DNA of 64,000 nucleotides from Cantharellus purpuraceus. Lineage: Eukaryota; Basidiomycota; Agaricomycetes; Cantharellales; Hydnaceae. The notes beneath the pieces were generated by a model. The model worked only from the letters and a program-made list of their open reading frames with translations, had not been told where the DNA came from and searched no databases. The position numbers were made by a program, and so were the translations under genes. Shown one piece after another: positions 34,035 to 45,384 of the stretch. How positions within the stretch are numbered: position 1 is the stretch's first letter; each line of letters starts with the position of its first letter. The DNA is taken from the NCBI GenBank assembly GCA_025174535.1, contig JALBUN010000048.1:1426001-1490000 (forward strand), in the 5' to 3' direction.

Positions 34035-37000
34035 TTACTGCACAATGCATCCGGACCGCGAAGAGTCAGATTCTCTCTTATCGCGTCGAGAACCCTTGCG
34101 TTTCAGGTATGCTTCCTCGCCTGCGTCGGTGGTCATCAGAACATCTCCCAACAACGAGGTGTCAGTGATCTTGGATGCGCGGTTCTCGGAATCGACTATA
34201 GATATGCGGCGAACGCGCTCGCCTCCCTCTGCAACGTCGCTTGATAGACTCCCGGTGGCGGTGGCTGCACTACGCATGCTCGATGACTGTTGGCTGCTCG
34301 CAACGCTCGCACGCGACCGGGAATGATCGTCGTTATTCCGTGCTCGAGAAAAGATTGTCCGCTTGCTAGGTTGGGCATCGTCGTATCTAAAAGCGACGGG
34401 AGGCGTCGCTTTAGATGACTCTGCAGCAGGCTTGGACGATTCAGCAACAGGTTTAGACGACTCTGCTGCGTCCCCCGCGAGTCCTGACATCTTTGACTTC
34501 TTCCGGCCAAAAATCCGGAAGCGATCGGATGCCGACGAGGATAAGGGTGTTTCCGTCTGTTTCAGAGGGGAGCTCGACAGCGGAGACGGGCTTTGTTGGC
34601 GCCCTCCTTCCCACTGCAAATCCTGAGAGAGTCGAATGACTTGCGCGCGCAAATCACACGTTTGTGGTGCGTCAGTGGCGCACTTGGAATGTGCAATGAG
34701 GCTGCATTCAGTGCAGAAGACTGCACTCTTCTTAACGGGCTGGTTGCACACTCTACATGTTACCGCTGCAACCATATTTCAAATCATTAGCAAGAAGCTT
34801 CGATGGCACTGAGGAACGTACCCTGGCTGAAGGTTGACTTCACAAACGTATGAGGACGCGGGGAGATTTCCGTTGGCTGAGTGAAGCCGTTAATAGAACG
34901 GGGAGAGGAGCTGGGGGCGTCCTCCTCAACGAAGGTCAAATGTCGGACGTCAGACCTCTGGAGATCCGCGCTCACGCGACGGAGGAACGGTATGCTGTCT
35001 TGAGGCCGAAGCTCCTACAAAGCAGCGTAAGCCCAAGTCACTATTCGTAGGGGAAGTCATTTCACTTTGTATATGCCCCATTCGTTCTTTAGCCATGGGT
35101 GTTCAAAGAGCGTCTCTGCATTGGGACGCTGTGCAGGATCCTTGTTGAAACAAAGAGTCAAAAAGTCCCGAAGCGGTTCTGAAAGCGCCTCAGGAATTGG
35201 TGGCATAGGATCTTCCACGATACGGAACATGACTGGAAAGTATCAGTCTTAGCAAGGAATCGTACCCAGTTATGTACAAGCCGACTCACCCGACATGCCG
35301 TTCTGGACGTCAGCATAGGGTGGGCGGCCAGTAAGTAGCTCAATGATGGTGCACGCCAGGGACCAAATATCTGACGCGGGAGACGCGCCTTTCAATTCGA
35401 TGACTTCCGGGGCCACTGGAATGGAAATCCCATGGTCAAACACGTGCGACAATAGGAGGAAAGGTAAACCGCACTCCAATTGGGTGTTCCCGCGACATCG
35501 TTCTTGATCTGCTCCATAGCGCGAAGATTCAGTGATACACCAAAGTCAGAGAGCTTCACATTGCCCGTCTTGGTCGTCAAGATGTTGGCGGCCTTGAGAT
35601 CGCAATGCACAACCTCAAAAGGAGCGGGATGAAACTAGATCCTCACGAGGAAAGGAAAGCCACATACCTGGGATGTATGTAGGTAATGCAGTCCCTCCAA
35701 GACCTTGGTAACATAGCTGGCGACGAGTGCCTCATTAAGCTTCCCGAAAGCCTTTAGAGTTTGCGCCAAGGACCCGTTCTCGGCGTACCTGCAGGAACCA
35801 TTAAGTCACGCTCCGGGAGACGGGGAGTCGTGAGAGCTCACTCGAGAACAATGCTTAGGGCATTTGAGTCCCTTGCCATACCCTCGTACTTGACAATGCT
35901 TGGGTGCGAGAGCCGCTTCACGAGTTCCACCTCATGCATGAGCTGCGCAACCTCCGTCTCGGACAGCCCCTCGAGGCGGATTCGCTTCACAGCCACCGTT
36001 TGCCCAGTGTTCAGATTGAGCGCTCGATACACAGACCCAAATTGGCCCCGTCCTATGCAGTTTCCGAGTTGCTGGAAATTGAGGGGATGCGTTCATTAGC
36101 AGCCACCAAACGCTGCGGGCCTGTACCTGAACTGCAAAACTCACATAATGCGTCGCTGGCTTGCCTTCCTCCTTTACCACCAGAGTCTTCCTCACTGCAC
36201 TCCCATCCATTCCCCCAATCAACGACGACTCCGCCCTGGTAAGATCAGTCGTCCCCCCCAAGTTCACCATACTCTCAAATCGTGATCGTCCCGCTAATCG
36301 CTGCGCCGGCTGGTCGTCAAACGTCCCCTTTCCATGATCCACCTCTGACCGGTGTCGCGCCCGCTGGTATGGCGACCGCGTCGCTCCCTCTGCAGTAGCA
36401 GAAGATGCCTCACCATGCAGCGTCTCCGAGGACGAAGGCAGCGTCGTAAGGGACGAGTGCTCCCCCGATTTCGATCTCGGGAATGGAACGGAAACAGATG
36501 CATCGGGCGCCGATCGGTCGTGCGCGGGGGGGCTCGTCGTACGTGGTGCATAGGTGCGGGTACTTGACCGCCGTAGGATAGGCTGACGGGAGCCTCCCGG
36601 CGTTGCAGCTCCTGGAGAGGGCGTCGATGAATCACGGCTTGACGAAGGACTCGAGTCCCGCCCGATGGCAAGGGACACCTCCTTGGGCAGGAGCACATCT
36701 GCACTGTGCCGTGATGACCGTCGCCTGGGACGTGCGCCCAACGGCGACACCGATATCAGTTCTGCAGCCTCAGACGATGGTGTTATCGTCGTCAAATCCA
36801 CCGAATTAGATGATCGCCGCACGCGTTGCCGCGATGGGGAACCAGAGCCAAGCGCGGGATTATCCAGAGCACGTTGTTCCGCATCACCACTCTCCGGAAT
36901 CTGAACTGGACTCTGTCTCGCAGGGTATTGAAACGCGCTCATAAAATCGTCCGGCCACTTCCCCTTGCCCAGACGGATCGGAGGCGACTTGTCGCGAGAC

Positions 37001-40000
37001 GGAGACCGCGGTGGTACCGCAGGCGCACGATGCGCGATGGACCCCTCCTCCGTCTCCTCCGCCACACGCGACAAATCCACCACCCCTGCCCCGTCGCTCA
37101 CTTTCCTGTCCCTCCTCCTTGGCGACGAGTCATCAGGGCATCCGCCATTCGACGCGAGCGTTCCCGACGAACGGGAGCGATAGGGTGCATTGGAGGCATC
37201 AAGATCCGCAGCAAGGGCGCTCGCTTCTGTGCGCGTGAGCGAGGGGACGTCCGTGCCCAGAGAGGTGGCCTCCGTCGTGACGGTGCGGATGGTCCCGTAG
37301 CGCGTATGCATAGAAGAGCGGGGGTCGAGGAGGCTCGAGTGAGCGTTTGTCGTGTCTGTTGCCTGGGATGAACTTGCAATGGAGGTGCGTGCGCCCGCTC
37401 GTTGTGGAAAGGCCAAGGCTCCTGGGCCATCGACAAGCTCCATCGGACCAAACACGTCCTCATCATCGTCTCGTCTCCCCTTTCCCCGCTCACTCTCGCC
37501 ACTGGTCCTCCCCCCTTCATCCGCAGGACTCGCCGACCGCACAGTAGCCAACCCCGGGCCAGGAGGACTCCAGCGCTTCTGCTGCTTCTGCTTCTGTATC
37601 TGCATCAGCTGCTTTTGCTTCATGGCTCCCTGGAGATTCGGGCTTGTCGAGGGCGCAGCAAGGACAACTGGACCCCGATTCGGACTGGCACCATGCGTCG
37701 CGAGCAAATTCGGCGTCGATGCAGACCCGACGGGGTGCGCGCCGTACACTGCCGATGCAGGCATCCCCGATACGGCCGTCGAAGAGGAACTCTTGTTGAC
37801 GGCGTGGCGCGGAGACGCAGGTGCCGGCGCAGGTAAGGGCGACGGTGGGGGCGAAGGAAAAGCTTTCGATTTGACCTCTCCACCCTTGGCTGAAGCTGTT
37901 GCTGCGTCCCCATCTGCCTTCTCACTCTTGACATTCCCCTGCGACCGCTTCCCCGCCGCCACCCTCTCCACTGCCACTACGCACGCCGCAACACGCGCCA
38001 ACCCCTGGAGCCCGCCCTCCTCCAAGTCTTTCCGCTCGAAAACCTCCTCATTCGGCACACCAAACGTCACAGCGGCCGTTACAAATTTCGAAATATTTGC
38101 GACGCGGGCGGACGATGAGGCAGAGGGGTCGGGACGCGCGATTAAGGCTGGATGAAAGACGTTCAGATATCTAAAGGGGCGCCGTGTCAGCAATATCTTG
38201 TGGGACATGGTGACGAGACAACAGATGGGTAGAACGAAGAAACAAAACACTCACTGGCACAGCACATACCCATCCTTCACCGCCTCCCCAAACACCCTCC
38301 GTTCTCGCTCCTCTGCTATCCCCCCCGCACCACTCCCAAGAGCAGCAGCCCCTCCCGCAGCCGCACCCCCAGCAAAACTCGACGCACCACCCCCTCCCCC
38401 GTTCCGCCATATCCTCTCAAGGCGCACCAACCTCCGCATGCGACTGTCAATCGCATCCCATGAGTCCTTGGATAACGCTGGCGCGCCCTTCGTGCGCGTA
38501 CTCGCGCTCGTTCTGCTCGCCGTGCTGGGTGCCCCGCGGCCAGCGGTCGATGTGGCGGTGGTTGTGGTCGTGGTCGTGGTCGTGCCTGTGCCTGTGGTCG
38601 CTCCATCCTCTGACGACCGTCTATACACCATCTCCCGCACAAGCACCCTCACCGCACTCCGTATCATCTCCCGTTCAACGCCTATCCCCCCAGTGCCCAC
38701 TCCCAACAAACCCGACGGAGGCGACGACGACACCCCCGCCTCCAACACACTCGACCCTGATGGCGATGACGACAACCCTCCTCCCGCCCCAACCAGACTC
38801 GACGCACTCCCACTCCGTGACCTATACGCGGTTCCTGAGCTCCACAAAGGCGGCGGCGTCCGTGTACTCTTCCTCCCCACACCCGCCCCTGATCCCAACT
38901 CACTCCCTCCCACAGAAGCAACAGGAACACTCGATGAATGCGCATGTCCATCCCCATTCCCATTCGACCCTCGCCGCGGCACCAGTCGCGGGCTGCCCGG
39001 GCTCCCCTGCAACGTCGATGACGACGATGACACACCACCAGCAGACGACAAGGGCAAATGCGACGCCGACACGGATCCCTTCCCCATGCGCATGCCTAAC
39101 GCGGATGTTCCCCCTGTGTTCAAGGGCATCCCCGAGCCAGACGACCTCCGCGCGGCGACTGGCGACGGACTCGTCGTCCTAGACATCGTCTTGGTGGGGG
39201 AGGTGGCGCGCGACGGTGGGCTCGCCGCGCGCCGCACAGTAGCGGGACTCGTGGCACGTGCTCTTGATGCGGATGTAGACGCGGTGGGGCTGCGCGCACG
39301 GGTGGTGGGCGATGCAGGGGGAGATCTGGAGCGGGAAAGCGGCGAGGGCGGGTCAGAGGATGAGGCGAGTGCTTGCACGGATGAAGGGCTTCCTGCGTCT
39401 GTGCTGGTTCCCACCAGGTCAGATGTAGACCCACTCGACAGAGGAAGATGCGAGGTCGAGGCGGCAGCACGACGGTGCGAGGTGGAGGGATGACCAATGC
39501 CGATGATGCGGGATGTTTTGGGGGTGGGCGTAGGGGTGGATGTCTTCACTGTACGGGGGGTGAGCGTAGGAGTAGATGGTGTACTAGTTCTGCGGGTAGG
39601 GGATGTGCGGGTGGGAGAACCAGGCTCATTTCCGTGCCCATTCTCGACTCCATTACCGTTGATGTGCGTCCCTGCATGAGGCGTTGTGGTCCTCGAAGCG
39701 AGCACAAGCGGTGGCGGCACTAGGCGCCCCGCCTTCTTGGGCTTGCTTACCGACAACGCCACGGGGGTCGAGTGTGGGGCGTTGGTTTTTGCCAGGGGAG
39801 ATGGTGCTGATATGGAGGGTGTCGGCGATGGGGCAATGGGAGTCTTGCGCGCCGTGTCCAGCGAATGCCGTGCCGTGCGGGGGGCAGCTGTTGTGGACAT
39901 GTGTGACGTCGTCGATCGTATGGCAGCCGCAGACGCCGAAGTCGAAGGGGCTGCACCCGTGACAGGACTGGCGCCAGCACGCAGACTCGCCTTGCGTGTC

Positions 40001-41013
40001 CGTGGCGGCAGCAGAAACGACCCGAGGGACGAGAGTGCAGACCGCTGCCTCTTGGACTGTGTCGGGGGCTGGTCTGGGTCTGGGCGGAGGCCCAAGGGGT
40101 TATACTCACGGTCGGCAGCGTCCCTTGGACCGAGGAGGGTTGGCGACGACATGGACCCCTTCGAAAGCGTAGGGGGGATGAAAGGGGACCAAGCCAGCGT
40201 GTGCTCCGTCTCAGCGTCCGTGTCGGGGGGTGCTGCGGTGCCTGGCGAGGGAGACGGCGGGTGCGGCAGAGGCGAAGGTGAGAGCGAGTGTGAATGTGAT
40301 TGCGCCTGTGCGGTAATAGGGGAGAGAAGACGTCGTATTCCGGCGGCTATATGATGAGTAACACGGATGAGCGTAAAGGAAAAAGGGAATGGCGAACGGA
40401 ATAGGGGCGGATTATCTCATAAAGTGCTAGTTCTCCCTTTCTGGCTGTGCGCCGGGGAATGCAGACACGGGCAGAAATGAAATTGCACATGGACAACAAG
40501 CGTGCGGCAAGGGATGGACATACCGGCAGAACGACCTGGGTCCGACACGAGACGAGGATCCGGGGATTCTGCGCCATGCCTGCGCTTGGAGGCCGAGCTG
40601 GGCTGCTTGCGGAGGACGCGAGGGCGTTGGACGTCGCGGTCGGAGCTTGCGTGGCTGGCGGAGGTGCCCTGGCTGGCAGAGGACTTGTGTGTGAGTGCGT
40701 CAAAGGAGCGACGTGCCGGGGGCTCCCGCTGGCCGTCTCTGGGCTGGGACCGGGGCTGCGGTGCGGCGGGGGTGGCGTCCAGGGACCTGCGAAAGGCAGA
40801 AGGACGCGGATGGCGATCGAAGAACGCGGACGGAGGGGAATCGCGCGGGGGAACGGCATCAGCGTCCTTGGTCTTGCGGACGACAGGAGAGACGCTGCGG
40901 AACGACGAGCGCAGGATCCGGGTGAAGGACATGTGCGGGGGCGAGGGGGACGTCGAGGGGGGCGGCGAGGACGACTTGTGCTGTGCGGGCGCAGGGCTCA
41001 CGACGGCGGCCAT
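34035..41013 (-). CDS. Cdc15/Cdc7/sepH-type septation kinase with CH-like and C1-like regions
   Basis: STE-type Ser/Thr kinase of the septation initiation/mitotic exit network, about 2,000 residues. Exon 1 starts [11 protein letters not shown] at 41013 and ends at 40524. The next exon (from 40346) is Ser/Pro-rich and enters a calponin-homology-like region ([15 protein letters not shown] | [34 protein letters not shown]). A 600-residue Ser-rich linker leads into the kinase: [47 protein letters not shown]. The catalytic loop has HCD instead of HRD. After [18 protein letters not shown] comes a C1-like zinc motif ([18 protein letters not shown]) and a Ser-rich tail ending GCIVQ. GC-rich with large antisense open frames that are shadows. 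Confidence 0.88.
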
Positions 41014-41513
41014 GCATGCGGGCGGAGTGGAGGTGGGAGGGAAGAGGACAGGAAGGAAAGGGGCTGCTCGCTGTGCGTGGCAGCGAGGACAGAAGAGCCT
41101 GGGTATATGCGGCGTGGTGGACTCCCACGCCTGCAATGTCCGGGGTCCCCGCAGTGACCAGGGGCAATGACGCATGCACGACACCACACGCCACACTATA
41201 AATGAACGCACCCAGGGAACGAGACAGACCCCACTGTGCACGTGGGAGCCTCCATTACACTGCGCTCGTGACCACAGCTGTTGATCTCATCAGTCCAGAC
41301 CCACCAGTCGGGCATCACCTTATTATAAGATAATCCTTCTAATGCGTGCATGTACGACTCCAACGCTGTGTCTGATAACCTTCTAATGCACGAGTAATCC
41401 TCACATGGCGCAGTCGCGAAACTCACGTGACACGCGACGCGACGAGCGCTACAAATATGGCGAGGAGCAAAGGCAGCAGGTGCGATACATATGCAAGAAG
41501 ATAGTGATCATCC
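41014..41513. other. Intergenic between kinase start and Mvp1 3' end
   Basis: About 500 bp containing the kinase promoter and 5' leader. No gene is supported. Confidence 0.45.
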
Positions 41514-43922
41514 TCACTCCAACGGCATCCCTTCCACGCCCTCCACCAAGCCCTCCCAGTTGGCACGCACCCCCTCCTCAAAATCCCACTCCTCCCGTGC
41601 AAACGCACGCACAGCCTGTGTCAGCAGCGTGTTCTCCCGGTTGTGCAGCACCACGCGCAGCTCGTGCCACATGCTGTCGCGTCTCCATCAGCCACCACCA
41701 CCATCTAGCAATCACCACCCACCAATGTCTGATAAACACCCGTCTGGCAAGACACGCCCCGATCGTCGCCTGATCCTTCTCAATTGCGCTGATAATCCTG
41801 TCCGCCTCTTCCGCCCACCCGTCCTTCTTTGCGTTCTTGACCGTTTCAAGCCGCTGCGACGCTGCTTCTACACGCTTCTTGATGCGGTCGACCTGGTCCC
41901 CAGAAAGACGATCGTGGCGCGAGAACAGCTCGCGCGTTGCAATGTACAGGTCGCGCTGGGCCTGCCCACCCTCAGTGAAGAACACGAATAGCAAACAACC
42001 AACACACCTTTACAGCCTCCAACGTTGTCGTCGACATGGCGCGCATCTGTCCCACATCCATCAACCGGCAACCCAAACACTCAAGGCCACTCACCCTGTG
42101 CTCCACCAAATCCGCCGCACCCCCCACATGCTGAGCCACCACCCCCAGCCCCCTCCCTACCCCCCGACACAGCTCGCACTCGGGCCCGCGCCAACATCCC
42201 CCGTTCTCTTCTACCAACGCATTCAACGTCATCGTCATTCTCGACAAATCCGCCGCAGCCGACTCGCGGCGTTTCACAAGCCGCTCAGTAATCATACATA
42301 GCCGCTGCCACTGCTCGATGAGGAGATTGAGCCTGGCGCGTACGATGCTGTGTGCGTGCATGTGAGTGTGGGGTAAGCGTCGAGACGCGGCGACGGCGGC
42401 GGCGCACCCGAGTTTGTCTTCCAAGTCGCTGGGGATCGTCATCTCCTCCACGCGATCGATTCGCTTTGCCGCGGACTCTTCCTCCATGGATATCGGTGTG
42501 TGCTTTCGCCACTCCTCAAAGGAGGGCTCGCTGAGAAACACGGAGAGCAGACCGTCGTCCTTGACCACGGGATGGTTGCTGTGTCACGTATGCATCAGCG
42601 GGGATAGGCAGATGATATGAAGACACGGACATGACAAAATTGATACACCGTGTTAATCCACGGCTAGTCGCATCATCTGTCATTCAGCACACCTCAAAGT
42701 GTCACTCATATACTCACCGACGTTGTTCCAAGAAATTAGCGTCCGCTAGATCGCCGTGTGTCCATAAACGATTTTTTCAACAACACTGTGAAAAACTCAC
42801 GTCCGATTCGTTTCGGAGGCAACGCGGGAAGTATGCGAAACGGATATCGCCGCACTAAACAATCCCACACGAACACGAATTCCGAATACCGTCTCTTCAC
42901 TGGCGCTCCCCTCTATGCCATCCGTCAGTCTCTAGCAGGTTGAAACACGAAATTGACGCGCACAGTAGTGATTACAGAATATACCAAATGTCGATTGAGC
43001 AAGAAGCCTTCCTGACCCGCCACATTTATGGTCACGCTTTCCTGCCGCTTCCACCAATCAGGCGGAAGACCGCCTAAGAGGGATGTTGCCGTGCCCGTCG
43101 TTGAGCCATTAGTGTAGCCTTGCGCACCACGATATGTCGTGTTCCACGGGTCTTCGGACGAGTATTGCGGGGCGGGCGAGGCGATGTTTGGCGAGAATAC
43201 GGTAGGCGTGTTGCTGAGGGCAGAAGGGTCAACGGAAATCGTGCTACTGAGGGAGGAAAGGTCGAGGGAAGGCTCAGGGAGGGTGCTTTGCGATGCGAGA
43301 GCTGCTACTTGTTCGATACTGAGGTCTAAGTCCCACCGGGTGAGGTCATTGCATCTACGAAAGATAAAGAGTACCTTTTCCAGACTGGGCAAATGCTACC
43401 AATGCTAGTGCGATAAAAAACTCGAGCTTGGATACGCGGGGGCGGGAGCTGACAAGATTCACAATCTGGGAGTGTAAACCAAGTGAATATATGAGGGGTG
43501 CAAGTTGGGAGTGAGTGCGCACTCGATCGATTGTGGAGGCGGAGAGGCCGGAAGTGGATAGAACGCGGTTGAGAGAATTTACAGAGACTTCCCCGCTGAA
43601 CGTGGGGTCAACCGTCAGGAAAGCCTTGTTATACACCGGCGGTGCGGTGGCATCAGCTGCGGGATCAACCGTCGCTCAACGTTCAATGGCCAACGCAAAA
43701 AACGTCCATTATACACAGACCTATCACGTTGCTAAATATTGACGGTACAGCAGGCGGTGGTGGTGTCGTGACAGGACTCGGCGTCGCGCTCCAAGGATCA
43801 AGACCGTCGTACGTTGAGCTTGAAAGACCATCGTACGTCGAGCTGGACAGAGGATTGTCGTCGACAAATCTGGCACCAAGGTTCGTGCTGTATCGCACGC
43901 CAGGCCGCGGTGCGTTGAACAT
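41514..43922 (-). CDS. MVP1: Sorting nexin Mvp1 (PX-BAR)
   Basis: Endosomal sorting nexin acting in vacuolar/retrograde sorting. The start MFNAPRPGVRYSTNLGARF is characteristic of basidiomycete Mvp1. An EH-like N-terminal part follows (PTFSGEVSVNSLNRVLSTSGL; IVNLVSSRPRVSKLEFFIALAL), then the PX domain (LPPDWWKRQESVTINV..GFLLNRHLVY; RRYSEFVFVWDCLVRRYPFR; PALPPKR). The BAR-like part has DDGLLSVFLSEPSFEEWRK and QWQRLCMITERLVKRRE. The C-terminus is NWEGLVEGVEGMPLE. Around ten exons, all in phase where checked. A 24-nt tandem duplication doubles SSSTYDGL near the N-terminus. Confidence 0.9.
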
Positions 43923-44025
43923 TGTTCAGACTGACAGAATTGTAATTTACAGCCAGAAGTTCAGTTCGCACTTCCCCGCCTTTTTCGCTTGTGGCGGGGC
44001 TTGAACTGTGCGTTTGTGACAAGAA
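43923..44025. promoter_or_regulatory. Shared divergent promoter, MVP1 / COQ3
   Basis: About 100 bp separate the MVP1 ATG (minus) from the proposed COQ3 ATG (plus), so both promoters must overlap here or extend into the neighbouring transcripts. No clear TATA box was seen. Confidence 0.45.
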
Positions 44026-45083
44026 ATGAGGTCGGTGACCTGCATGTTGACAGGCTCTGCACACTGATGTCAGGCTTGTAGCTCACATGTTGCCAGAAGA
44101 ATACTTGGCAACACTTTCCCAACAATCAACAGACAACGCGCCAGGCATGTGCATACAACGGTGAACGCAGATGAGATTGCGCGCTTTTCAAAGCTCTCCT
44201 CGAGCTGGTGGGACGAGCAGGGTGAATGCCGTATGCTTCATCGTATGAATCCTGTGCGTATGCAGTATGTCCTGGACAAGATGCGAGAGGTCCAACAAGA
44301 CGAGCATGATGCGTCGGTACGTAACGAACCACACGCACATACGCTTAGTGGGTTAGACGTGTTAGACGTAGGATGTGGTGGGGGGCTGATGTCCGAGGTG
44401 TGTCAATAATTACCACCTTCTGGCGGTGCTGATGGACTTTGCCTCAGAGTTTTGCTCGGCTGGGAGCTCGTACCGTCGGTGTAGACGCCTCTGCCTCAAA
44501 CATTGCCATTGCCTCTCTACACGCATCGGCGGATCCTTTCTTGAGAGATAATGCATCACGGTTACACTATAGACACGCAACCTCGGAAGACCTCATCCAA
44601 GAACCAACAAGATTTGACGTGGTTTGCTCCATGGAAGTTCTCGAGCACGTAGATCATCCCGCGCAATTTCTGCGCTCATGCTGTGACCTTGTCAAAGTAT
44701 GTTCTGTACCACTCCCGCCGATCGCCCATCCCTAAACCTCTCAACAGCCCGGAGGCCACCTCTTTTTATCCACGATCGCGCGAACACCTCTGGCGTATAT
44801 CCTCACGATCTTCATGGCTGAAACAGTTACAGGCCTAGTTCCATCCGGGACGCACACGTACGACAAATTCATCAACCCATCTGAGCTTATCTCATTCTTC
44901 AGAGATGAGGTGAGATGGTTTGACGGGACACCAGGAAGACTTCAGGCGGAAGTGAGAGGGATCATTTATCTCCCTTGGGAAGGACGGTGGACGTTGCCTG
45001 ATAGAGGTCGTTTCGGAACAACCGAGTGTAATTACATGTTTTGGGCAAGAAAGCCCCCGGCGCAAGAGGACCTTCGACATTAA
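44026..45083 (+). CDS. COQ3: Ubiquinone biosynthesis O-methyltransferase Coq3
   Basis: Mitochondrial S-adenosylmethionine-dependent O-methyltransferase of ubiquinone synthesis (UbiG/Coq3 family). Visible motifs are NADEIARFSKLSSSWWDEQGE, MNPVRMQYV, the SAM-binding LDVGCGGGLMSE, GVDASASNIAIA, FDVVCSMEVLEHVDHP, PGGHLFLSTIARTP and a C-terminal NYMFWARK. Exons end at 44397 and 44696, and restart at 44448 and 44748. The start is uncertain. The best model uses ATG at 44026, a 39-nt intron (44035-44073), then HVARRILGNTFPTINRQRARH, a good mitochondrial presequence. A downstream start would lack it. Confidence 0.85.
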
Positions 45084-45309
45084 TGCTAATTGTATAGTAG
45101 CCTACATACATGGTTGGACCACCATAAAGATCTGATCTGATCTTCAGACCTTGTTTTGACAGGTGCATCCTTCGTGTTCCCATCATGTCAAGGTTTTCTA
45201 GCGCCATTCCTTAACACGAAAGAGCACAGCAAGACCACAATGAGTCATGCAAAGCAGTGGAAAGCAGGTGGAAGCGCAAATCACAAAACAAAGACATCCG
45301 AGGAGAGAC

Positions 45310-45361
45310 AAAAAACCCAGCTAAAAAAACCCAGCTAAAAAAACCCAGCTAAAAAAACCCA
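45310..45361. repeat. 14-bp A-rich tandem repeat
   Basis: Nearly four tandem units of about A7-CCCAGCT just downstream of COQ3. It lies between the 3' ends of two convergent genes and could influence 3' processing. Confidence 0.85.
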
Positions 45362-45384
45362 TGCAGCAGTCCTAATGTGAGACC

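Noticed and set aside
37352..39493. Long plus-strand open frames (267 and 431 residues) opposite the kinase gene
   Set aside because: Antisense shadows of a GC-rich, Ser/Pro-biased coding exon; no motifs, and the minus strand has a continuous, domain-bearing frame.
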